From: JAGORM01 sp050255815
GTDB taxonomy: Bacteria > Patescibacteriota > Microgenomatia > Levybacterales > GWA1-39-11
Reading direction: 5' to 3'
NCBI GenBank assembly: GCA_050255815.1
Contig: JBLMVJ010000035.1
Span: 24,919 to 88,918 of the forward strand
Length of the DNA stretch: 64,000 nucleotides
The translations under genes were made by a program, and so were the position numbers. The notes beneath the pieces were generated by a model, which did not search any database, was not told where the DNA came from, and worked only from the letters and a program-made list of their open reading frames with translations. Below, piece after piece: positions 43,338 to 51,556 of this stretch. Every line of letters begins with the position of its first letter. The first letter of the stretch is position 1.

Positions 43338-44195
43338 CTACCGGAGTTTAAAGTATTTAAGGATTTCTAAAAAGCCGTTTTCATCTACTGAGGGTGCCAG
43401 GAAATAGTTGCCATCCCCTTTTGTTTTCGCCTCTTCCTGTAATGCAAGGCTGGTATTTCCTACTACCGCTACGTTTCCGCATTCCTTCATAAAAACCCAA
43501 TCTCCTGTAGTGTCCCCTACCCCCAAAATTTCAGGAAATGAAAGCCCCATGGAATCAACTACTTCCCGGACAGCGGAAAGTTTTGTAATTCCTTTCAGGG
43601 TAACCAGGGCATACCGCCAATCCCCGGTCATGGGATGGGACGTCCATAACAAGTTTATCCGGTCTAGGTAAGGCCCTATGATTTTTTTAATTTCCTCTAT
43701 TTCCTCTGCTGTCCTGACGGTTGCCAGCATTTTTATCACCTCTAATTCTTCCACATGTTTTTCTAAAGATGGTGAAACCAGGATTTGTTTTTCCATAACG
43801 CCTGACCTTTTCTCCGTGATTTCCGGATTATGTGATGCATCCACAAATGTGTCAGTAAGCGTGTTTACACTAATATGGATCTTTTTTTCAACACAAGCCT
43901 TAATTATTTCTTGTACCAGTTTAGTTTCCAGGGTATGCTTCCTGATAATTTCTTTTTTTATAGGGTTAAAGATGAGGGTACCGCCGTCACCTATATGGGG
44001 GTTATCCAGGTGAGCTTCCCAAATGATATTTTCTATAACGTAAGATGCTTTACCGGTACACAATATAACAGGAATTCCCTTCTGATTGAGGGTTTTGAGG
44101 GCATGCATCACCTCAGGGTTAGGTTTAGGAAAATTAAACCCTTTCTTATTTCCTATAATAACCCCATCAATATCTGAAATTATTGCGCGAATCAT
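43338..44195 (-). CDS. HAD-superfamily hydrolase (Cof-like)
   Basis: 285 residues. Seen: motif I ISDIDGVII (6-14) with the nucleophile and acid/base aspartates, motif II VILCTGKAS (about 43-51), a cap domain in the middle and the C-terminal ILGVGDTTGDWVFMKE (about 233-248) with the conserved Asp pair. Cof-type HADs dephosphorylate sugar phosphates or pyridoxal phosphate; the substrate cannot be told. A TAGAAT box ends six nucleotides before the ATG and its promoter faces that of msrA within 37 bp. Confidence 0.82.
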   Translation of the reverse strand: MIRAIISDIDGVIIGNKKGFNFPKPNPEVMHALKTLNQKGIPVILCTGKASYVIENIIWEAHLDNPHIGDGGTLIFNPIKKEIIRKHTLETKLVQEIIKACVEKKIHISVNTLTDTFVDASHNPEITEKRSGVMEKQILVSPSLEKHVEELEVIKMLATVRTAEEIEEIKKIIGPYLDRINLLWTSHPMTGDWRYALVTLKGITKLSAVREVVDSMGLSFPEILGVGDTTGDWVFMKECGNVAVVGNTSLALQEEAKTKGDGNYFLAPSVDENGFLEILKYFKLR

Positions 44196-44232
44196 TACGT
44201 AATTCTAACATTTCCAATGATAGACTTATACT

Positions 44233-44787
44233 ATGGATCAAAAACTGGAGGCGGCAACACTTGCCGGGGGGTGTTTTTGGTGTACGGAGGCTATCTTTAA
44301 ACGGCTAAAAGGCGTTGAAAAAGTAACCTCAGGTTACTCCGGCGGCAAACAGGAAAACCCGAGTTACGAGGAAGTGTCCTCCGGTGACACTGGCCACGCG
44401 GAAAGCATCCAAATAGAATTTGACCCTAGCATAATTCCTTATGAGAAAATTCTGGAGATTTTCTTCCATTTACATGACCCTACCACAAAAAACCGGCAGG
44501 GAAATGACGTGGGAGAACAATATAGATCTATGATCTTCTATCACTCTCTATATCAAAAGTCAGCTGCAGAAAAGGTAAAACAGGAAGTAGAAAAAGAAGG
44601 AAAATACAAAGACCCAATAGTAACTGAGATAATCCCCTATGACGCCTTCTACTCTGCTGAAGGCTACCACCAGAATTATTATGAGAATAACCAGAACCAG
44701 GGATACTGCAGTTTTATCATTACCCCAAAAATCCAGAAACTCCTACGGGAATATACAAAAGAAGTGAAAGAGGAATACCTTTCTTAA
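44233..44787 (+). CDS. msrA: Peptide methionine sulfoxide reductase A
   Basis: Reduces methionine-S-sulfoxide in proteins, using thioredoxin (see trxA/trxB). 184 residues. Seen: the active-site GGCFWCTEAIF (about 12-22; catalytic Cys 14), GYSGG, VSSGDTGHAESIQIEFDP, IFFHLHDPTTKNRQGNDVGEQYRS and, near the end, the recycling-type cysteine in NQGYCSF. No MsrB domain is fused. The start is supported by TGATAGACT (extended -10) six nucleotides upstream. The stop overlaps the convergent 44784 gene by 4 bp. Confidence 0.95.
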   Translation: MDQKLEAATLAGGCFWCTEAIFKRLKGVEKVTSGYSGGKQENPSYEEVSSGDTGHAESIQIEFDPSIIPYEKILEIFFHLHDPTTKNRQGNDVGEQYRSMIFYHSLYQKSAAEKVKQEVEKEGKYKDPIVTEIIPYDAFYSAEGYHQNYYENNQNQGYCSFIITPKIQKLLREYTKEVKEEYLS

Positions 44788-45326
44788 GCCCTTTTCTTAG
44801 AAGTTCTTAACACAAAGAGTTTTGCAATAAAAACTACCACCATAGTTGCTGCCCAGCCAAAGAAGACCTGCCAGAGAAGTTTATTTTCCCGTATCTCCAC
44901 CTCTTTTAAGGAACGCCCTACCAGCACGTATCCATTCTTATACTTTTCTACCACTGCTGCGGAACGCACACCTGCCTGGGGCTGCCAGGTAAAGCGTACT
45001 TCTTGTTTTTGGGAGACGGTATCAAAAACTCCGACAGGAAGTTCCGGAACCTTACCGCCAATTTCCCCCGTTGAAATAGTCAATTTCTTATTTGCGTCAA
45101 AAATCATGATAAAAACCGCCAGGCTTTTACCCATATCTATGCGGGAAGGCGGGATAATGGTGTCAGCAGGAGTGCCCTGGGCCAGGCTGTTTGCTATGTC
45201 CTGGGCAAACTGGATCTGGGGGTCATTTGCGTTCATACGCAAATTCTGCTGTTCTACAAAATACATAAGTCCGCACAAAAGTGTAACCGCGAGCCCCAGA
45301 GGAATAAATTTTCTCAAGCCTCCCAT
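44784..45326 (-). CDS. Membrane-anchored protein with a sensor-like extracytoplasmic domain
   Basis: 180 residues: helix (about 8-22), an outside domain of about 110 residues, helix (about 150-168) and a basic end LRTSKKRA. The central domain (FIMIFDANKKLTISTGEIGGKVPELPVGVF, then an ...YVLVGRSL ending) is reminiscent of Cache or PAS-like sensors that flank histidine kinases, but no kinase is attached, so the role is unknown. TTGTTT, an 18-bp spacer and TATAAT precede the ATG by six nucleotides, with GGAGGT in the gap. Confidence 0.6.
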   Translation of the reverse strand: MGGLRKFIPLGLAVTLLCGLMYFVEQQNLRMNANDPQIQFAQDIANSLAQGTPADTIIPPSRIDMGKSLAVFIMIFDANKKLTISTGEIGGKVPELPVGVFDTVSQKQEVRFTWQPQAGVRSAAVVEKYKNGYVLVGRSLKEVEIRENKLLWQVFFGWAATMVVVFIAKLFVLRTSKKRA

Positions 45327-45405
45327 ACCTCCATTATAACGTCAGAATTTTAAAAAAAACAAGTTCCCTTTAAAATTTAGCTTTCTTCCTTTATAATCAA
45401 TGTTT

Positions 45406-46002
45406 ATGGCCACCCTCCCAACTAACTACCAAAAACATATGTCCGCTGACCCATCCCGCAAATTCTTCCTGCGCCGTTTTAACAAGACATTGGTTAAAAA
45501 CATAAAAAACCTGAATGTTTCCTCTATTCTAGACGCGGGGTGCGGGGAAGGATTTACCCTTAACCAGCTATATGAGGCAAAAGCGGCAAAACACCTGGAA
45601 GGGGTGGATTTTTCAAAACAGGCAGTAAGCCTGGGAAATAAACAGTTTCCCAAGCTGAAACTAAAACAGGGTGACATTTACAAACTACCCTACAAAAAAG
45701 ATGAATTTGAGCTGGTTATATGTTCTGAGGTTTTAGAGCATTTGGAACACCCGGAAAAGGCTGTTAGAGAAGTACTTCGCGTTTCCAAAAAGTATGTGCT
45801 CTTCAGCGTACCCAATGAGCCCTTTTTTATGGGATCCAGACTTTTAAAAGGCATGAATATCAAACAGCTGGGCAACCACCCGGAACACATTAACCATTGG
45901 AACGTTTTTTCCTTCCCGCAAATGCTACAGAAAAACGGGGTAAAAGTGAAAAAAGTCCTCTACCCATTCCCGTGGATTTTAGTATTAGGGAAAAAAGAAT
46001 AA
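45406..46002 (+). CDS. Class I SAM-dependent methyltransferase
   Basis: 198 residues from the ATG at 45406 (MATLPTNYQKH); the ATG at 45400 is only three bases after the TATAAT box (45392-45397), so it should lie outside the transcript. Seen: motif I ILDAGCGEGFTL (SAM binding), an acidic loop at the end of beta 2 (GVDFSKQAV), GDIYKLPY and VICSEVLEHLEHPEKAV. A Gram-negative UbiG/UbiE-like or glycan/small-molecule methylating enzyme; the substrate is not inferable. It is adjacent and convergent to a polyprenyl-sugar glycosyltransferase. Confidence 0.85.
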   Translation: MATLPTNYQKHMSADPSRKFFLRRFNKTLVKNIKNLNVSSILDAGCGEGFTLNQLYEAKAAKHLEGVDFSKQAVSLGNKQFPKLKLKQGDIYKLPYKKDEFELVICSEVLEHLEHPEKAVREVLRVSKKYVLFSVPNEPFFMGSRLLKGMNIKQLGNHPEHINHWNVFSFPQMLQKNGVKVKKVLYPFPWILVLGKKE

Positions 46003-46005
46003 CTT

Positions 46006-46950
46006 CTATTCTTCAGAGGAATATTTGAGACGGCCCAGAAATTTCTCCCCATTCTCCTGGCGGTCATTTAAGTGGACCAGAAGGTCTGCAAGAAAACCGG
46101 TGAAAAATGCCTGGATACCGGACAGGACCAACATCACCCCTAAGAATAATAACGGACGAGTCCCTATAGTCTCTCCTGCAAAATGGAGAAATGACAAATA
46201 TCCAAGCACAAGTATACCCAAAAGAAATAGGATCTCTCCAACTATTCCAAAGAAATGCAAGGGCCGTTCTTTGTATCTGCTTAAAAAGATCATGGTTAAC
46301 ATATCCGGCATGTCTTTCCAGAGTTTTGAAAACCCGTACTTGGAAACGCCAAATTTCCGCTTAGCATGTTCTACCGGCACTTCCATGACGGTAAATCCAT
46401 GCTGATACGCCAAAAGGGGGATAAACCGGTGGAATCCTCCATACAGCTTTAAGGACTTTGCTGCCTGCGCGGTATATCCTTTTAAACCGCAGTTATAATC
46501 ATGCAGTTTTAGTCCCCAAAAACGGTTTGCCAAAGAATTAAAGAACTTGGAAGATAATTTTTTCTTGAAAGAATCCTGCCTGTTTTTCCTCCATCCGCAC
46601 ACTACCTCTGCCCCGTTTGGGTCTTCCAGTGCGTCCAATATTTTTTTTATCTCAGACGGCTTATCCTGTAAATCTGCGTCTAACGTAACAATATATTCAC
46701 CTTTTGCCTGGGAAAACCCTACGCTCAGCGCCTCAGATTTCCCCACATTTTTGCGGAAAGAAAAGATCTTCACATCCTTATCCTTTTTATGGAAAGCTTT
46801 CAGTAAACGGAGGGTTGCATCTGTGGACCCGTCATCAATGAACAAAATCTCATAAGGCTTTTTTAGCTTGGATAGCTCTTTTACCAGCACTTCATAGAAC
46901 GCTTCCAGAGACTCCTCTTCATTGTAAACCGGAACTACAATACTAATCAT
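46006..46950 (-). CDS. GtrB/DPM1-like polyprenyl-phosphate glycosyltransferase
   Basis: 314 residues. The N-terminal GT-A domain has VVPVYNEEESLEAF, FIDDGSTDATL, LDADLQDKPSEI (DXD motif about 95-97) and KKLSSKFFNSLANRFW, with YNCGLKGY, as in glucosyl/mannosyl phosphoryl-polyprenol synthases (GtrB, DPM1). Two C-terminal helices (about 233-255 and 265-290) anchor it. It should make a lipid-linked sugar donor used outside by GT-C enzymes such as the fragment at 3-857 and perhaps the 47076 protein. A TATAAT box ends seven nucleotides before the ATG, with an inverted repeat in the promoter (46966-46984). Confidence 0.9.
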   Translation of the reverse strand: MISIVVPVYNEEESLEAFYEVLVKELSKLKKPYEILFIDDGSTDATLRLLKAFHKKDKDVKIFSFRKNVGKSEALSVGFSQAKGEYIVTLDADLQDKPSEIKKILDALEDPNGAEVVCGWRKNRQDSFKKKLSSKFFNSLANRFWGLKLHDYNCGLKGYTAQAAKSLKLYGGFHRFIPLLAYQHGFTVMEVPVEHAKRKFGVSKYGFSKLWKDMPDMLTMIFLSRYKERPLHFFGIVGEILFLLGILVLGYLSFLHFAGETIGTRPLLFLGVMLVLSGIQAFFTGFLADLLVHLNDRQENGEKFLGRLKYSSEE

Positions 46951-46965
46951 TTTGGATATTATAGC

Positions 46966-46984
46966 ATCTTCCAGGATGGAAGAT
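46966..46984. promoter_or_regulatory. Inverted repeat in the promoter of the GtrB-like gene
   Basis: ATCTTCC-AGGAT-GGAAGAT lies immediately upstream of the minus-strand TATAAT (46963-46958), in the -35/spacer position. Operator candidate. Confidence 0.35.
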
Positions 46985-47075
46985 GATATATCGAAAGATT
47001 CATTAGTTATAAATCTCCCAAAGGGATATGGTATATGAGGGTTCTTTTTAGTTATACCAAAACTGAGGCTAATTA

Positions 47076-49490
47076 CTAAATTTTAGAGAATGCTATGAAG
47101 TCTCCGGTCTCATATAAAATTTTGTAGGAAGGGTTTTTTCTGAGGTTTTCAACCATTTGTTTCTGCGCAGGAAGAGACGGCTGTGCATAGGTATCATTAA
47201 GAAGAAAAACAATTACATCAGCCTCATCTAATCCATTGGGAATGGTGTAAATCTTCTCCCTCTGGGATAGATGAGAACCAACATTATTACTGGCTGCTAC
47301 ACTATATTTTTCATCTATGGTCATAAGAAACTGTGAAATTTCCTTACGGTTTGAAAGCTGCCTGGTAAACATATCTATGTTAGGATGCAGGCTTCCCGGA
47401 AGAGGCCCTAAAACATATGCGGAGAACAGGGAGGATCCCAGCAGGACTGCTATTAAAACAGTGTCATTTAAAAGCCTTATCCTTTTTTGTGCAATCTTTA
47501 TTCCATACACTGCTGAAGTAAAGATAAACGGGGTGATAGTTGCCGTGTACTGGTAATAAATTTCATGCAGCTGCCCGTTATTGCTTAAGACATTAATAGC
47601 TAAATCAGGAATGGCAAAGATAAGTGACGGGATTGCAAAGAGCGGTAAAAAAGCAACCGGAGACATAATCTCAAGAATATAATTAATCCGTGCGGGGGAT
47701 GCTAACAACTGGACCCATTTCTGGGGGGCAATAAACAGGGACAGGAAAATTTCCCCGGGAGAAGACCCCAAATGGGAAAAGTAAGAAAGTGCAAAATGGA
47801 CATCTCCTCTTTGTCCCGGTATCACATGGGAAACCAAAACGTAAAACATGCCTAAAGAGATAAAAAAGGTAAGAATACCCGTTACTGCAACGCCTAGCCG
47901 GGTTATGTGCAGGCTTTTCTTCTTCCACTCTATGCCATCCATGGCAAGGCGTATCCCTAAAAACGCTGCAACAATCCACACTTCTTCTTTCGTCAATGCT
48001 GACAATACGATAAACAGGAAAAACAAAAACCTCTTTTTTTTCAAAAGAAAATAATAAGCGGCCAGCAAAAATCCGGTGGCTAAAACAACCGGATGGAAAT
48101 CATATAAAACTGAGTACGAAAGGCCGGGATTTAAAAGATAGGCGCAGGAAACTGCAAGGGCAAGAAGCGGTTTTTTTAAAACGGATTTTGCAATAAGAAA
48201 GATAAAAACAGCGCCCATTGCAACGGTAAATGCCTGTAAAAAGATAAGGACCCGGGGGTCAGACCAAAAAGCATACAGCGGCGCAAAAAAGACCAGGATC
48301 ACATCAGCGTGAAAGGCAAGACGGGAAATAACCTTAGTCCCATTAGGGTCAGTAAATTGGAAAACGTTCCCGTGCAAGGTATTCCATACCGTCTGGTCCA
48401 TATTTCCCAGGTCAAATCTGCCGGTAAAAAAATTGTCATAACGCAAAAATCCTGCAATGGTGTAATACAGGGTAAATAAGGAAACCATAACCCCCAGGAA
48501 AAGTTCTGTACCATACTCTTGCACCATGAATATAACCCTTTGGATAGTTTTGCTTCTATACCAAAGCACTACAAAACATACAAAAAGAACTTCCCCTGCA
48601 ACTTGTAAGATGCGTGCTAAAATAGATGCAAAAACTGCCACTCCCACACCCAAAAACGGGGCCAGTCCTACAGACATCATCCCTTCCCTCACACCCAAAC
48701 CCATAGGGGTTAAAATAGTAATATATCCAAAAAAGAGGCTGAATATAAAAAATGAGATAAATGCCAGGAGCATAAAAGGGGTCAAAAACGTCACGGATAA
48801 AACAGCAAAAAATGTCCCCAAACCAAATAGGGAAAGGTAACAGATGGTAAGAAACAGCAACTGAAGTGTCTGCACAGCGGTAAAACCGGGCAGCAAAGGC
48901 CGTAAGCGCTTTGCAAACGGAGCGGGTACCTTAGTCAAAAACCAGGAATGAAATAAGAAAATGCTTCCCATTAAAACTCCTCCTGCCTCTAAAAGGAACA
49001 TGAGAATTGAAGAAAGTGGATTGTTGTAGAACACGTATTGGTTAAGAAGCGGCAAGGCAGGTATGCTAGCCAGAACACACCCGGCAGCAAAAAATTCAGC
49101 TTCTATAAGCAGGAGGTGGAAGATTTCTTTCTTTTTTGCCCCATGTGCAGAAAGCAGTATTCCCTTGCCTAAAAAAGACCAAAAGTTGCCCGGAATATAA
49201 CGCTTCAATTCTGAAATTGACCATATATATGTTGCGCGCTCACGGGGAATTGTAATATTTTTATTGCACAGCAGGATGTACCAGATGATGCTTCTAATTA
49301 AAAAGTAGAAAAAGTAACATGCTACGGAAAAGAATAAAAATGAAAAAGAAACGTGGGAAAAAACCCGGGAGAAAGAAATGTTTTGCTTTGATAAGGTGTA
49401 CAGGAGAAAGACAAAAGCAAGTGCGGCCAGCGGCCAGCTGAACAGAAATTTCAGCGTGTTGTAATACCGTGAGAACGGTGATAATTTCAT
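47076..49490 (-). CDS. Membrane protein fusing an LPG-synthase/UPF0104-like domain to a DUF2079 domain
   Basis: 804 residues. Part 1 (about 1-310) is a polytopic domain like lysylphosphatidylglycerol synthase TM/UPF0104 proteins, with ISELKRYIPGNFWSFLGKG (about 91-109) and GVREGMM (about 268-274) as typical. Part 2 (about 320-804) matches DUF2079 membrane proteins, with FDLGNMDQTVWNTLHGN (about 358-374), RLAFHADVILVFFAPLY and ENLRKN...YETGDFIAFSK at the end. About 18-20 hydrophobic segments in all. Together they may move and modify lipid-linked sugars; function is not established. A TACAAT box ends seven nucleotides before the ATG. Confidence 0.75.
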   Translation of the reverse strand: MKLSPFSRYYNTLKFLFSWPLAALAFVFLLYTLSKQNISFSRVFSHVSFSFLFFSVACYFFYFLIRSIIWYILLCNKNITIPRERATYIWSISELKRYIPGNFWSFLGKGILLSAHGAKKKEIFHLLLIEAEFFAAGCVLASIPALPLLNQYVFYNNPLSSILMFLLEAGGVLMGSIFLFHSWFLTKVPAPFAKRLRPLLPGFTAVQTLQLLFLTICYLSLFGLGTFFAVLSVTFLTPFMLLAFISFFIFSLFFGYITILTPMGLGVREGMMSVGLAPFLGVGVAVFASILARILQVAGEVLFVCFVVLWYRSKTIQRVIFMVQEYGTELFLGVMVSLFTLYYTIAGFLRYDNFFTGRFDLGNMDQTVWNTLHGNVFQFTDPNGTKVISRLAFHADVILVFFAPLYAFWSDPRVLIFLQAFTVAMGAVFIFLIAKSVLKKPLLALAVSCAYLLNPGLSYSVLYDFHPVVLATGFLLAAYYFLLKKKRFLFFLFIVLSALTKEEVWIVAAFLGIRLAMDGIEWKKKSLHITRLGVAVTGILTFFISLGMFYVLVSHVIPGQRGDVHFALSYFSHLGSSPGEIFLSLFIAPQKWVQLLASPARINYILEIMSPVAFLPLFAIPSLIFAIPDLAINVLSNNGQLHEIYYQYTATITPFIFTSAVYGIKIAQKRIRLLNDTVLIAVLLGSSLFSAYVLGPLPGSLHPNIDMFTRQLSNRKEISQFLMTIDEKYSVAASNNVGSHLSQREKIYTIPNGLDEADVIVFLLNDTYAQPSLPAQKQMVENLRKNPSYKILYETGDFIAFSKI

Positions 49491-49554
49491 GCTTCATATT
49501 GTAGCACGGAACACGTTTACTCCATCTGAGAAAAATCTTAAGGATTAGGCTGTC

Positions 49555-49584
49555 TTGCAAAGGAAGCAGGAACGAGTATATATT
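49555..49584 (+). promoter_or_regulatory. Promoter of the ATPase operon
   Basis: TTGCAA (49555-49560), a spacer of 16-18 bp and TATATA/TATATT (49577-49584), about six nucleotides before the ATG at 49591. It faces away from the 47076 gene. Confidence 0.55.
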
Positions 49585-49590
49585 AATAAT

Positions 49591-50391
49591 ATGTTTCCCA
49601 GGCTTTTTAGGATCCTCTTGTTGCTTTTGGTGCTCTACACTCTTCTCCCTTCTGTGGCATTAGGGCAACAAACCTCTACCGGAAGCGTCCAGGGAGCTGC
49701 AACACTGGGCGTGGCCCGGATAGTAGAAACGGCTGAGAAAAACCCGCAGGATGGCAGCATACTGACTGACACCCCCAAAGGTGCAGCACTTTCAAGCCTG
49801 GCCTATGATCCCCAGGTAGTAGGCGTGGTATCCCGTGACGCTGCAATCATCCTCAATTCAAGCGGCAGCACAACCGGCGTTCCGATCATCTCTAATGGAA
49901 CAGTTTATATCTTAGTATCAAGCCGCGACGGGAATATTAAAAAAGGGGACCTTTTGACTACCTCTACTATTCCCGGAGTTGCAGTGAGGGCTAAAAAAGA
50001 CGGTTATGTTTTAGGAAGCGCGCTGGAAGACTACAGCAACTCCAACCCGAAGCAGATTGATAAAATTGCTGCGGAGTTGAACCTCCATTACTTCAACTCT
50101 AAGCCTACTATCCTGGGTACCCTCTCTGATGTATTTAAGGTTGCGCTGCTGCCCACAAAAGACTCCCCTACGCCGGTATTTAAATACATTGCTGCCGCTT
50201 CCGTAGTGGTGGCGTCATTTGTCCTGGCGTTTATGACATTTGGCAGAACTGCGGCAAAAGGAGTTGAGGCGTTAGGAAGAAATCCGGCTGCCAGTAAAAT
50301 TATCCACTTAGGCATTATCATTAACGTCACTATAGTAGGCATTATTGTTTTGGCCGGTTTAGTAGTAGCCTTCCTTATCCTCAGATTGTAG
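49591..50391 (+). CDS. c-like ATPase subunit with signal peptide and extracytoplasmic domain; membrane carboxylate absent
   Basis: 266 residues from the ATG at 49591 (a TTG at 49555 lies in the promoter). Residues 1-25 form a signal peptide ending SVALG-QQ. About 26-190 is an outside domain with YDPQVVGVVS (72-81), NGTVYILVSSRDGNIKKGD (102-120) and TSTIPGVAVRAKKDGYVLG, a pattern known from C-terminal domains of phage-fibre-like proteins. Then two helices: 198-216 and 240-264, joined by the cytoplasmic loop TAAKGVEALGRNPAASK with R230-N231-P232, as in F-type subunit c. The position equivalent to Asp61 of E. coli c (18 after the loop Pro) is Gly250, and no Asp/Glu occurs in either helix. The gene stands in the c position of an F1 operon. 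This cannot carry ions in the usual way. Confidence 0.75.
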   Translation: MFPRLFRILLLLLVLYTLLPSVALGQQTSTGSVQGAATLGVARIVETAEKNPQDGSILTDTPKGAALSSLAYDPQVVGVVSRDAAIILNSSGSTTGVPIISNGTVYILVSSRDGNIKKGDLLTTSTIPGVAVRAKKDGYVLGSALEDYSNSNPKQIDKIAAELNLHYFNSKPTILGTLSDVFKVALLPTKDSPTPVFKYIAAASVVVASFVLAFMTFGRTAAKGVEALGRNPAASKIIHLGIIINVTIVGIIVLAGLVVAFLILRL

Positions 50392-50393
50392 GC

Positions 50394-50422
50394 TTCACAG
50401 TAGAGCCAGATGAGTATACAAT
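50394..50422 (+). promoter_or_regulatory. Internal promoter ahead of the b-like gene
   Basis: TTCACA (50394-50399), a 17-bp spacer and TACAAT (50417-50422), nine nucleotides before the ATG at 50432. It would allow expression of b to epsilon apart from the c-like gene. Confidence 0.45.
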
Positions 50423-50431
50423 AATAAAGAT

Positions 50432-51067
50432 ATGAATAACCTGCTCCTTCAGGCTATCACTGTTGTTGCAAACCTGGAGATATTTATCTTTGTCCTCTAC
50501 TATATCTGGCGGCTCCGCCAAAAAGAAAAGGAACTGGAGAAAAAAGAAGGGAAAATTGACTTCACTTATCACCAAATTGTTGATAATGCCTTAACCCGTG
50601 AACGCAAAATTTTGGAAGATGCCACACAAGAAGCTGACCAGATTATAGTAAATGCAGAGTACGTCAACCAGGAGTCTAAAGATGAAGTTGATGCAGCGCT
50701 TCACAAGATGATGACGGATATCCAGAAGGAAACACTTGCAACAGCCCAAAAGTTTATAGGTTCTTACCAGGAATCACTGAAAGACATTTCCCACCAGTCT
50801 ATTAATGACTTCCAGTCTGTGTCTAAACAAATGCAGGATGACCTGAAAGCGCAGATTAAAATGTTCCATGAAAATCTGCTGCCTAATTTGCAAAAAGAGG
50901 TAGATGAATATAAGAAAACGAAAATGCAGCAGGTAGATACTTCCGTTACCCAAATTATCCAAAAGGTATCCCAGGAAGTGTTTAACCAAACCATTTCACT
51001 GGAAGAACACCATAAGCTCTTAGCAGACTCTTTGGATAAAGCAAAAAAGGAAGGGATATTTGACTGA
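50432..51067 (+). CDS. atpF: ATP synthase b-like peripheral stalk subunit
   Basis: 211 residues: one N-terminal helix (about 8-28, VANLEIFIFVLYYIWRL) and a very long charged helix to the end, dominated by coiled-coil sequence (NALTRERKILEDATQEADQIIVNAEYVNQE...). This is the architecture of the b subunit that anchors the stator, and the gene position (after c, before delta) is the standard one. Length exceeds typical b (about 156-170) by about 40 residues. Its TGA overlaps the ATG of the next gene by one base, so translation is coupled. Confidence 0.82.
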   Translation: MNNLLLQAITVVANLEIFIFVLYYIWRLRQKEKELEKKEGKIDFTYHQIVDNALTRERKILEDATQEADQIIVNAEYVNQESKDEVDAALHKMMTDIQKETLATAQKFIGSYQESLKDISHQSINDFQSVSKQMQDDLKAQIKMFHENLLPNLQKEVDEYKKTKMQQVDTSVTQIIQKVSQEVFNQTISLEEHHKLLADSLDKAKKEGIFD

Positions 51068-51552
51068 TGGAGGATATAGACTTAACCCCGTTTTGCAAAA
51101 CAAAAGCAGAAGCTATGGACTTTTCTGCCCGCCTCTCCACAATTGTCTCCCACATTTTTCAAACGTCTTTTGATTTAGAACACGAACTATCACAAGAGTT
51201 GGGAATCCAAAAAAAGGACCTGTTTTTATTCTTGCTGCGGGACAAAAATATCAACCCATCTGCCCAAAGTGATTTGAAAGACTTTTTGTCTAAACTGCAG
51301 GAGATTGCATTAAACATGCCGGTCCTTTCCATCTCCCTGGCCTTTGAGCCTAAAGAGGACACCCTCACGTTTCTGTCCGAATGGTTTTTGACAAATTTGC
51401 ACAAACAAGTCCTGTTTGATATTGTAGTAGACTCTAACCTTATTGCAGGCGCAGCAGTTTCTTACCAGGGGAAATTTCTAGACTTTTCCATAAAGCCAAT
51501 TTTTACCAGGATACTTGAGGAAAGCCTCTCTCCTACTCCTGTAGCCAAATGA
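51067..51552 (+). CDS. atpH: ATP synthase delta-like subunit
   Basis: 161 residues. The C-terminal part carries the family's best-conserved element, VVDSNLIAGAAVSYQGKFL then DFSIKPIFTRILEE (about 121-153), equivalent to the VD-x-LIGG...D-x-S motif of delta/OSCP. The N-terminal helical domain is divergent and not recognisable alone. It should link the top of F1 to the b stalk. It overlaps the b gene by one base and is 4 nt from alpha. Confidence 0.78.
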   Translation: MEDIDLTPFCKTKAEAMDFSARLSTIVSHIFQTSFDLEHELSQELGIQKKDLFLFLLRDKNINPSAQSDLKDFLSKLQEIALNMPVLSISLAFEPKEDTLTFLSEWFLTNLHKQVLFDIVVDSNLIAGAAVSYQGKFLDFSIKPIFTRILEESLSPTPVAK

Positions 51553-51556
51553 AAGT

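Noticed and set aside
49591..50391. Reading the c-like gene as subunit a or as an unrelated lipoprotein
   Set aside because: It has only two C-terminal helices with the RNP loop in the c position; no lipobox cysteine follows the signal peptide.
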